A DNA stretch of 9,668 nt, taken from contig CANQAO010000041.1 of the NCBI GenBank assembly GCA_947589375.1, forward strand, positions 1 to 9,668, written 5' to 3'. Shown piece by piece: positions 1-5,512 of the stretch. The stretch's first letter is position 1. Each line of letters begins with the position of its first letter. The notes beneath the pieces were generated by a model. The model saw nothing but the letters and a program-made list of their open reading frames with translations, searched no databases and was not told the origin of the DNA. The DNA comes from an uncultured Bacilli bacterium (GTDB taxonomy: Bacteria; Bacillota_I; Bacilli_A; RF39; UBA660). Made by a program: the position numbers and the translations under genes.

Positions 1-104
1 AAACAATAAAAGAATTGGGTGGAACGATGCCTGAAGAGTTACCAACGCCTAAGAAAAGTCTTAAAGAGTTAGCAAAGGAAAAGAAAAATAAGCTTATAAA
101 TTAG
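1..104 (+). CDS. dinD: DinD-like protein, C-terminal end (partial)
   Basis: Only the last 33 codons are present, read in the frame starting at base 3 and ending at TAG 102-104. The peptide reads TIKELGGTMPEELP, then TPKKSLKELAKE and a lysine-rich tail. I recognise this as the typical C-terminus of DNA damage-inducible protein D. In Escherichia coli DinD is an SOS-induced protein that acts against RecA filaments; in Bacillota it is a scattered accessory gene. The gene is cut by the window edge, so nothing can be said about its start or promoter. The next gene begins 12 bases after its stop, with no terminator between them, so read-through into gpmA is possible. The call rests on this short signature recalled from memory. 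Confidence 0.6.
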   Translation, partial: TIKELGGTMPEELPTPKKSLKELAKEKKNKLIN

Positions 105-116
105 GAAGGTGATAAC

Positions 117-797
117 ATGAAACTAGTACTATTAAGACATGGCGAAAGTGTTTGGAACAAAGAAAATAGATTTACTGGTTGGACCGATGTCGAGTTAAGT
201 GAAAAAGGTATCAAAGAAGCTAAAACCGCAGGAAAAACTTTAAAACAAAACAACTTCACTTTTGATATTGCTTTTACTTCAGTATTAAAAAGAGCCAATG
301 ATACTTTAACATATGTCTTAGATGAGCTAAAACAAGATATTCCCATTAAATATAGCTATAAATTAAATGAACGCCATTACGGGGCCTTACAAGGTTTAAA
401 TAAAGATGAAATGAAATTAAAATATGGTGAAAAACAGGTTCAGCTTTGGCGTAGAAGTGCTGATGTAAGACCCCCAGCTTTAGAGTTAAATGATAAAAGA
501 CATCCAAAATATGATCCAAAATATCAAGATATTCCTGTAGATAAACTGCCATGTACGGAACATTTATTAGATACTTTAAAAAGAGTTACCGAGTATTATG
601 AAAGCGATATAAAACCAGAATTAATTAATGGTAAAGATGTTTTAATTGTCGCTCATGGTAATAGTCTAAGAGCTTTAATTAAATATTTAGAAAACATCAG
701 TAATGATGATATTATGAAGTTAGAAATTCCGACTGGTAGGCCTTATGTATATGAACTTGATAATAACTTAAAAATAACAAATAAATATTATTTATAA
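117..797 (+). CDS. gpmA: 2,3-bisphosphoglycerate-dependent phosphoglycerate mutase
   Basis: This cytoplasmic glycolytic and gluconeogenic enzyme interconverts 3- and 2-phosphoglycerate through a phosphohistidine. The 226-residue protein shows the family signature LRHGESVWN near the N-terminus, with the phosphorylated His at residue 8. It also has LNERHYGALQGLNK near residue 85, a RRSADVRPP block, and the second catalytic His at residue 180 in AHGNSLRAL. The length is close to the usual 225-250. The ATG has a good ribosome site, AGGAAGG at 103-109, seven bases upstream and touching the dinD stop. The gene ends directly in a terminator, so it closes its transcription unit. Nothing looks broken. 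The cofactor-independent enzyme (GpmI) is ruled out by the RHGE fold motifs. Confidence 0.96.
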   Translation: MKLVLLRHGESVWNKENRFTGWTDVELSEKGIKEAKTAGKTLKQNNFTFDIAFTSVLKRANDTLTYVLDELKQDIPIKYSYKLNERHYGALQGLNKDEMKLKYGEKQVQLWRRSADVRPPALELNDKRHPKYDPKYQDIPVDKLPCTEHLLDTLKRVTEYYESDIKPELINGKDVLIVAHGNSLRALIKYLENISNDDIMKLEIPTGRPYVYELDNNLKITNKYYL

Positions 798-817
798 CCA
801 TGCCAAGCATGGTTTTT
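796..817 (+). terminator. Rho-independent terminator of gpmA
   Basis: A perfect 8-bp stem (AACCATGC / GCATGGTT, arms 796-803 and 807-814) closes a three-base CAA loop and is followed by more T residues. The left arm begins inside the gpmA stop codon. It separates gpmA from the oxidoreductase gene. Confidence 0.85.
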
Positions 818-863
818 GTATAAAATAAAATGTTTTTTACCATAATTATTTAGAGGTGAAACA

Positions 864-2312
864 ATGAAACAAAAATCTATCTGGATGGAAAACTTAAAAA
901 CTAAAACTTATCCATCACTTAAAAATGACATCGAATGTGATATTTTAATCATCGGTGGTGGTATCGCTGGCATAAGTACCGCTTTCGAACTTAAAGATGA
1001 AAAAGAAGTCGTCTTAATCGATAAAGGAAAAATTGGTTATGGAGTAACTTCCCACACCACTGGGAAGCTGACTTATCTTCAAAGTACGGTTTATACGGAT
1101 ATTGAAAATGTTCATGGCTTTAAAGTCGCTTTAAATTATTTAAATTCGCAAAAAGAAGCCATTAATCATATTAAAGATATTATCAGTAAATATAAAATTG
1201 ATTGCGATTTAAGTCCAAACGATTCTTATTTATTTACTTATGAGAATAAAGAAAACTTAGATAAACAAATATCGTTCTTAAAACGCGCAAAAGTACCTTT
1301 TGAAGAAACTAAATTACCAATTAATATTCCTTCAATTTCAGCTATTAAAGTAAAAGATACTTATGTTTTTAATCCTCTTAAATACATAAATAAATTAAAA
1401 GATATCGTAAACAAATCGGGCGTTAAAATATATGAAAATACGACCGCTATAGATTTAGATAAAACTAATGATGGTTATATCATCAATACTAAAAATGGTC
1501 ACATCAAAACAAAAAAATTAATCATCTGTACCCATTATCCATTTTTTGTCATTCCAGGCCTTATGCCGTTAAAATTATCGCTTGAAAAGTCCTATGCTTT
1601 ATCCGCATCTTATAAAAATCAAAATTGGAATGCCATCAATATTGATAAGGAAACCTATTCGATAAGATTTTATCAAAATAATATTATCGTCGGTGGTTAT
1701 TCTCATCCCTTATATAATAATTTAGATTATCAAAAAGAAGAGAATAAACTGATAAATTTTTTTAATAAACATTTTAATATTAAACCGCAAATGGTCTGGC
1801 AAACTCATGATCTAACGGCTCATGATTATTTACCCATGATTGGCTTTTTAAACAAAAAAGACTCTAACTTATTAATCGCTACGGCCTTTAATAAATGGGG
1901 TATGACTAATGGTGTTTTAGCCGGCACTATTTTAGCTGATTTAGTTTGCGGTAAAGAAAATAAATACGAAAATCTTTTTAGACTAAATCGTCAGCCATCT
2001 TTAGAAAAAACGCTTAATTTTATTACGAATAATTTTATGATCGGTAAAACTTATATCGGCACCAAATTATCAAAAAATAAACCCTTTTATAACCAAAGTT
2101 ATGTTACCAAAATAGATGGTAAATCGTGCGGTGTTTATGTCGATGAAAATGGGAAAAAGCACGTGGTCAGTAATATCTGTCCGCACTTAAAATGTTCCCT
2201 TATTTTTAATAATAGTACCAAAACCTGGGACTGCCCATGTCATGGTTCCAGATTTGATATCGATGGCAATTTAATCGAAGGTCCAAGTGTCTTTGATATA
2301 AAAATTGAATAA
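864..2312 (+). CDS. FAD-dependent oxidoreductase with C-terminal Rieske [2Fe-2S] domain
   Basis: The 482-residue protein combines two domains. Residues about 24-380 are a DAO/glycine-oxidase-like FAD domain. It begins with a Rossmann strand and the GxGxxG dinucleotide motif (G31, G33, G36), and the acidic residue D53 ends the second strand. A GVTSHTTGKLT segment and a late segment TAFNKWGMTNG are typical of this oxidoreductase group. Residues about 400-482 are a Rieske domain with cluster ligands C439 and H441 (CPH) and C457 and H460 (CPCH). The same domain order occurs in B. subtilis YhfW. The substrate is unknown. By inference the Rieske centre passes electrons to or from FAD. No signal peptide is seen, so it is probably cytoplasmic. 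The start is set by AGAGGTG at 852-858. It lies between the gpmA terminator and the spoIVFA promoter region, so it is probably a single-gene unit. Confidence 0.88.
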   Translation: MKQKSIWMENLKTKTYPSLKNDIECDILIIGGGIAGISTAFELKDEKEVVLIDKGKIGYGVTSHTTGKLTYLQSTVYTDIENVHGFKVALNYLNSQKEAINHIKDIISKYKIDCDLSPNDSYLFTYENKENLDKQISFLKRAKVPFEETKLPINIPSISAIKVKDTYVFNPLKYINKLKDIVNKSGVKIYENTTAIDLDKTNDGYIINTKNGHIKTKKLIICTHYPFFVIPGLMPLKLSLEKSYALSASYKNQNWNAINIDKETYSIRFYQNNIIVGGYSHPLYNNLDYQKEENKLINFFNKHFNIKPQMVWQTHDLTAHDYLPMIGFLNKKDSNLLIATAFNKWGMTNGVLAGTILADLVCGKENKYENLFRLNRQPSLEKTLNFITNNFMIGKTYIGTKLSKNKPFYNQSYVTKIDGKSCGVYVDENGKKHVVSNICPHLKCSLIFNNSTKTWDCPCHGSRFDIDGNLIEGPSVFDIKIE

Positions 2313-2334
2313 TTGTAGACAAGCTGCATATAAT
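2305..2334 (+). promoter_or_regulatory. Candidate promoter of the spoIVFA-spoIVFB unit
   Basis: Two readings of the same DNA are possible. As a housekeeping promoter it is TTGAAT (2305-2310), 18 bases, TATAAT (2329-2334). As a sigmaE-type mother-cell promoter it is GAATAAT (2307-2313), 13 bases, CATATAAT (2327-2334), close to the Bacillus KMATATT / CATACAnT pattern. Either -35 overlaps the stop codon of the oxidoreductase gene. A caution is that the expected transcript start near 2341 would fall within the AGGTGAT ribosome site (2340-2346), leaving a very short leader. Confidence 0.45.
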
Positions 2335-2349
2335 TGATTAGGTGATTAT

Positions 2350-2916
2350 ATGGCAAAAAAAGATAAAACAAAAGTGAAACCATCACGTTTATCTAGATAT
2401 TTTAGTAGATTTTTAGTCTTAGTGATTTTAGTACTAGTTTCGTTAATTGTCTTAAAAGGCAATGCCAATTTACGTAATTTTATTAAGGAAAAGGTATTTA
2501 ATAGTAACTTAAATTTTGCCTCCATAAATGAAATTTATAAAAAATTCTTTGGCTCATCACTGCCTTTATCTGATAATACAGAAAACACATCTACTGTTGC
2601 CGCGACAAAACTAGAATATTCAAAAACGCAAAAATACAAAGATGGCGTCCAATTAACCGTTAAAGAAAAATATGCCGTACCCGTTATGGATAGCGGTCTA
2701 GTCATTTTTGCTGGCGAAAAAGAAGGCTACGGGACCACAATCGTGATCCAAAGACCTGATAATGTCGAAGTTTGGTATGCCAATTTAGATAACGTTAATA
2801 TGAGTTTATATGATTACGTCAAACAAGGTGATATAGTAGGGGAAGCTAAAGAAAAAACTTTATATTTAGTCTTTACTAAAGATGGAAAGGCCTTAGACTA
2901 TAAAAAATACATTTAA
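2350..2916 (+). CDS. spoIVFA: SpoIVFA-like regulator of the sigmaK-processing protease
   Basis: In B. subtilis SpoIVFA anchors and restrains the protease SpoIVFB in the mother-cell membrane around the forespore. This 188-residue protein has a basic cytoplasmic head (residues 1-20), one membrane segment (about 21-36), a linker with NLNFASINEIYKKFFG resembling the SpoIVFA linker, and a C-terminal LytM/M23-like beta domain from about 100. That domain lacks the zinc ligands of active M23 peptidases, as SpoIVFA does. The stretch LDNVNMSLYDYVKQGDIVG matches the SpoIVFA segment ELKDVDVALYDFVDKGKKLG as I recall it. It is shorter than the Bacillus protein (about 264 residues), mostly in the cytoplasmic head. 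The start follows AGGTGAT at 2340-2346. The next gene is the partner protease, which strongly supports the call over a generic M23 protein. Confidence 0.85.
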   Translation: MAKKDKTKVKPSRLSRYFSRFLVLVILVLVSLIVLKGNANLRNFIKEKVFNSNLNFASINEIYKKFFGSSLPLSDNTENTSTVAATKLEYSKTQKYKDGVQLTVKEKYAVPVMDSGLVIFAGEKEGYGTTIVIQRPDNVEVWYANLDNVNMSLYDYVKQGDIVGEAKEKTLYLVFTKDGKALDYKKYI

Positions 2917-3637
2917 AATCCATTTATTTTATTATATAACAGCCTTTATATGCATGATTACTGGCAATTTTAAAGGCTTTTTTATTTTTACGATCATCAC
3001 CTTAGTTCATGAATTAGGTCATATTTTAGCCGCTTTATTTTATAAATGGCAGATTGAAAAAGTATATCTACTACCTTTTGGAGCTTTAACAGTGTTCCAT
3101 GAAAAAATAAATAGGCCCTTAAAAGAAGAATTTATCATTTTAATTATGGGGCCTTTAATTCAAATATTTTTTGTCTTTCTTTTACTAAATATAAATTATA
3201 ATCACGATATTTTAGCCTATAGTAATTTAATTTTATTTTTTAATTTACTGCCGATATATCCTTTAGATGGCTCTAAACTATTAAATATTTTTTTAAATAA
3301 AATCACCAGTTTTAAAAAAAGTCATTTAATAACGATTTACATATCATTTTTAACTATATTATTCATAATATTTAAAGTGAAAATAAGTTTAATTTTCATT
3401 TTAATCATTGTTTTTGTAACCATAAAAGTTTTTGAAGAATATAAAAACCACAATAATTTATTCAATGTCTTTTTATTAGAACGCTATCAAAACAATTTTA
3501 ACTTTAAAAAAAGAAAATTAATTAAAAATATAAGCGACATGAAAAGAGATTATAACCATATTTTTTATAAAAACGGAAAATATTGTACAGAAAAAGAAAT
3601 TCTCAGGAAAAGGTTTGACTTTAAAGGAAAAATATGA
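2900..3637 (+). CDS. spoIVFB: SpoIVFB-like intramembrane M50 metalloprotease (start is probably non-ATG)
   Basis: SpoIVFB cuts pro-sigmaK inside the mother-cell membrane late in sporulation. The protein has the zinc site HELGH, the LLPFG and NRPLKEEF blocks, LLPIYPLDG with the third ligand Asp, and FEEY...FLLERY after the last membrane segments, all as in B. subtilis SpoIVFB. The C-terminal CBS-like part is shortened. The first ATG is at 2954 and lacks any ribosome site. The frame stays open upstream to 2897, and the extra codons read FKIHLFYYITAFIC, matching the KIH...membrane segment expected before HELGH. I therefore place the start at ATA 2900, nine bases after GGAAAGG (2884-2890) and overlapping spoIVFA by 17 bases. 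That gives 245 residues with zinc ligands H37, H41 and D123. Starting at 2954 would give 227 residues and lose the first membrane segment. The function is well supported; the exact start codon is inferred. Confidence 0.85.
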   Translation: MKNTFKIHLFYYITAFICMITGNFKGFFIFTIITLVHELGHILAALFYKWQIEKVYLLPFGALTVFHEKINRPLKEEFIILIMGPLIQIFFVFLLLNINYNHDILAYSNLILFFNLLPIYPLDGSKLLNIFLNKITSFKKSHLITIYISFLTILFIIFKVKISLIFILIIVFVTIKVFEEYKNHNNLFNVFLLERYQNNFNFKKRKLIKNISDMKRDYNHIFYKNGKYCTEKEILRKRFDFKGKI

Positions 3638-3643
3638 TAAAAT
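3615..3643 (+). promoter_or_regulatory. Extended -10 promoter of rplU-prp-rpmA
   Basis: TTGACT (3615-3620), a 17-base spacer and TAAAAT (3638-3643) are preceded by the extended -10 TG at 3635-3636. The -35 lies inside the spoIVFB coding region, and the TG belongs to its TGA stop codon. The predicted start is near 3650, just before the structured leader. This lets the ribosomal genes be expressed independently of the sporulation genes upstream. Confidence 0.8.
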
Positions 3644-3649
3644 TCATTA

Positions 3650-3734
3650 TTGTGTAGAGCCTCACTCTACAACCGCACAAAAAAGGTTTAAAAAACTAGA
3701 AATAGTTACCTTCATGGCGAGTCTTAGATTTTAA
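3650..3734 (+). ncRNA. L21-type ribosomal protein leader RNA
   Basis: The untranslated leader of rplU can form two compact hairpins. The first pairs TGTAGAG (3653-3659) with CTCTACA (3665-3671), with an alternative outer TGTG/CACA pairing. The second has AAGGT (3683-3687) pairing with ACCTT (3708-3712) around an inner AACTA-GAAA-TAGTT tetraloop hairpin (3694-3707). The conserved-looking block TTCATGGCGAG follows at 3711-3721. The position and the CATGGCGAG block fit the L21 leader family of Bacillota, which is thought to mediate autoregulation by L21 or a similar control. AAGGAGG (3735-3741) follows immediately, so control could act at translation. Family membership is recalled, not searched. 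Confidence 0.65.
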
Positions 3735-3747
3735 AAGGAGGTTATTT

Positions 3748-4050
3748 ATGAAAGCAGTTATTGAAACTGGAGGAAAACAATATTATGTTAGCGAAGGCGC
3801 GATCTTATATGTCGAAAAATTAGATAACGCTCAAGGTGACAAAGTTACTTTCGATAAAGTATTAATGATCGATGGTAAAAATGGCAACCCTTATGTTAAA
3901 GGAGCTATCGTTGAAGGTAAAGTAATCAAACATGGTAAAACCAAAAAAATTACTGTCTTTAAATTTAGAGCTAAGAAAAAATATCGTCGTACTCAAGGTC
4001 ATCGTCAACCATATACCAAGGTTGAAATTACCAAAGTTAGTGGAAAATAA
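3748..4050 (+). CDS. rplU: 50S ribosomal protein L21
   Basis: L21 binds 23S rRNA in the large ribosomal subunit. The 100-residue protein starts MKAVIETGGKQYYVSEG, the classic L21 opening. Near the C-terminus it has FKFRAKKKYRRTQGHRQPYTKV, with the basic HRQPYT signature at about residues 86-91. The length is normal for the family. The start has an ideal AAGGAGG (3735-3741) with six bases between. It is the first gene of a three-gene operon and its stop overlaps the next start by one base (TAATG). Confidence 0.98.
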   Translation: MKAVIETGGKQYYVSEGAILYVEKLDNAQGDKVTFDKVLMIDGKNGNPYVKGAIVEGKVIKHGKTKKITVFKFRAKKKYRRTQGHRQPYTKVEITKVSGK

Positions 4051-4346
4051 TGATTAAAATTAACGTTCAAAAAAATCATATTGATATAAAAGGCCATGCG
4101 ATGTATGACGATTATGGTAAAGATATTGTATGTGCAGCCGTGAGTTCAGTAGTTATTACGACGATCAATGCTGTGTCAAGCCTTGATGAAAACGCTATTA
4201 AATATGAGATTAATGAAGGCTATATAAGTATTGATATCATTAAAGAAAGTGAAACTACTAGAAAATTAATAACAAATATGATTAAAATTTTAAAAGATTT
4301 AAAACAAGATTATCAAGAAAATATAAAAATTAATGAGGAGGTGTAA
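4050..4346 (+). CDS. prp: Ribosomal-processing cysteine protease Prp
   Basis: Prp (YsxB in B. subtilis) cleaves the N-terminal leader of L27 in Firmicutes and is encoded between the L21 and L27 genes. The 98-residue protein has the expected catalytic pair: His16 in GHAMYD and Cys28 in IVCAAVSS. The 12-residue spacing is the same as between His22 and Cys34 of the Staphylococcus aureus enzyme. The length is close to the usual 105-110, with a short N-terminus. The ATG overlaps the last base of the rplU stop and lacks a strong ribosome site, so translation is probably coupled to rplU. Its substrate is encoded four bases downstream. Confidence 0.95.
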   Translation: MIKINVQKNHIDIKGHAMYDDYGKDIVCAAVSSVVITTINAVSSLDENAIKYEINEGYISIDIIKESETTRKLITNMIKILKDLKQDYQENIKINEEV

Positions 4347-4349
4347 GCC

Positions 4350-4631
4350 ATGTGGTTAAAATTAGATATCCAATTATTTGCTCATAAAAAAGGACAAGGT
4401 TCAACTAAAAATGGCCGTGATTCAGAATCAAAAAGATTAGGAGCAAAAGCCGCTGATGGCGAGTTTGTAACTGGTGGCTCTATTCTTTATAGACAAAGAG
4501 GCACGAAAATTTATCCAGGAACAAATGTAGGCATCGGTAAAGATGACACTATTTTCGCCAAAATGGATGGCATTGTTAAATTTGAAAGATTAGGAAGAGA
4601 TAGAAAACAAGTTAGTGTTTATCCTAGATAA
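4350..4631 (+). CDS. rpmA: 50S ribosomal protein L27, precursor with Prp-cleaved leader
   Basis: L27 reaches toward the peptidyl-transferase centre of the large subunit with its N-terminal tail. The 93-residue precursor starts MWLKLDIQLFAHKKGQGS. The segment before AHKKG is the Firmicutes leader removed by Prp between F10 and A11, exposing the functional tail. The body has the usual GSTKNGRDSESKRLG, GSILYRQRGTKIYPGTNVG and late KFERLGRDRKQVSVYP blocks. A strong ribosome site GAGGAGGTG (4335-4343) lies inside the end of prp. This is the last gene of the operon, followed at once by a terminator. Confidence 0.98.
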   Translation: MWLKLDIQLFAHKKGQGSTKNGRDSESKRLGAKAADGEFVTGGSILYRQRGTKIYPGTNVGIGKDDTIFAKMDGIVKFERLGRDRKQVSVYPR

Positions 4632-4660
4632 ATAAAAAGAGAAATTTTTCTCTTTTTATT
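4631..4660 (+). terminator. Terminator of the rplU-prp-rpmA operon
   Basis: A perfect inverted repeat (AATAAAAAGAGAAA and TTTCTCTTTTTATT, 4631-4644 and 4647-4660) closes on a tiny A/T loop, with U-rich sequence in the right arm. It starts at the rpmA stop codon. The symmetry means it could also stop minus-strand transcripts arriving from the right. Confidence 0.8.
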
Positions 4661-4760
4661 ATGCTTTAGTTTAGTTATTAACTTAATTAATACATATATT
4701 ATTTTAAGGGGCTATAAACTCCGAAAAGTATCTTTGTGTGATAAATAAGAAGTAAAGGGA

Positions 4761-4792
4761 AATTAAAAGAGGCTATAAAGTCTCTTTTAATT
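4761..4792 (-). terminator. Terminator of the zinc-PLC-like gene
   Basis: An 11-bp inverted repeat, AATTAAAAGAG (4761-4771) with CTCTTTTAATT (4782-4792), has a 10-base loop holding the gene's TAG stop. Read on the minus strand, the second arm is T-rich (CTCTTTTAATTT). The stem is AT-rich, so its strength is uncertain, but its position at the gene end fits. Confidence 0.6.
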
Positions 4793-5438
4793 TGGTTAAA
4801 TAATCTAGAGTAAATTTATAACAATCATTAAAGATTTGATCAAGTTCATCTTCCGTATATAACTTATAAGGCATATCATATCCAGCTACTTCGTTATTAA
4901 TCCATTCATTTAAAAAATTAATGGTATTTTCGATATCCATTTGATTATAAGTAAAATCTTTTAATTCTTTTAAATTATCAAAAGTTTTATCACTCATAGA
5001 AACTATATGACCTAATTTATTTTCTAAAGCTAATTTTTGACCATATTTCCAATATTCCTGTTGTTTCATTTCTAAAGTTTCAAGGCTTTTGTTGATAGTT
5101 GAGCCATCATTTAAAATTATTTTCATGCCCGAATCGTTTTTTAAAAAGTGCTTGTTAAATGTATATTGATTATAAAACTGATCAGTAATTAAATGAACTA
5201 AAAAACCAAGAACAATAGGGTTATCTAATTTTTCTTTATATTTAGAAAGAAAATAGTCTAGGCTTATTTTATTATTAACCCGAAAATGACTTAAATTTTT
5301 ATCGGTAATATTCGAAGCCTTAATCAGATATCCGTCTAAAACATCAGGTAAAACACTACCTAAAATAAAATCATCATTCAAATGTAATTTTTTATTTATT
5401 TTATTTGCTAGCGCAATATGAATAGGCCATGATGGCAT
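4773..5438 (-). CDS. Zinc-dependent phospholipase C-like protein
   Basis: The 221-residue protein begins MPSWPIHIALANKINKKL and belongs, by motif, to the zinc-dependent phospholipase C family (Zn_dep_PLPC type). Likely metal ligands are H7, D32 in the LPDV motif, H51 in LSHF, and H82 and D86 in the HLITD motif of an all-helical fold. No signal peptide or membrane segment is seen, so unlike the secreted bacterial phospholipases it should be cytoplasmic. Its substrate is unknown, and homologs in Bacillota are mostly annotated as hypothetical. The start is supported by AAGGGAG (plus-strand CTCCCTT, 5447-5453) eight bases upstream. It is expressed on its own between the glmS terminator and its own terminator. 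The fold assignment is fairly sure; hydrolase activity is not shown. Confidence 0.72.
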   Translation of the reverse strand: MPSWPIHIALANKINKKLHLNDDFILGSVLPDVLDGYLIKASNITDKNLSHFRVNNKISLDYFLSKYKEKLDNPIVLGFLVHLITDQFYNQYTFNKHFLKNDSGMKIILNDGSTINKSLETLEMKQQEYWKYGQKLALENKLGHIVSMSDKTFDNLKELKDFTYNQMDIENTINFLNEWINNEVAGYDMPYKLYTEDELDQIFNDCYKFTLDYLTKLKETL

Positions 5439-5484
5439 AGTATCATCTCCCTTAAAAGTATATCATATAAGTATCATAAATGAA

Positions 5485-5512
5485 AATAAGAAAAGATAAT
5501 TCTTTTCTTATT
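5485..5512 (-). terminator. Terminator of glmS
   Basis: A 12-bp perfect inverted repeat (AATAAGAAAAGA at 5485-5496 with TCTTTTCTTATT at 5501-5512) closes a four-base loop. It overlaps the glmS stop codon. On the minus strand it continues as TTCATTT, giving a U-rich tail. It separates glmS from the downstream zinc-PLC-like gene. Confidence 0.75.

Noticed and set aside
817..846. TTGTAT-N18-CATAAT before the FAD-Rieske gene
   Set aside because: The -35 is weak and overlaps the gpmA terminator tail, and the start would fall at the ribosome site. The true promoter was not identified.
4710..4779. Repeated GGCTATAAA at 4710-4718 and 4771-4779 in the gap after rpmA
   Set aside because: It is only nine bases, in AT-rich DNA, and one copy lies in the loop of the zinc-PLC terminator and the end of that gene. 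It is not enough to call a repeat element or a gene remnant.
5457..5465. Minus-strand extended -10 (TGATATACT) before the zinc-PLC-like gene
   Set aside because: No acceptable -35 lies 16-18 bases upstream, and the transcript start would fall in the ribosome site. It was not strong enough to list as a promoter.
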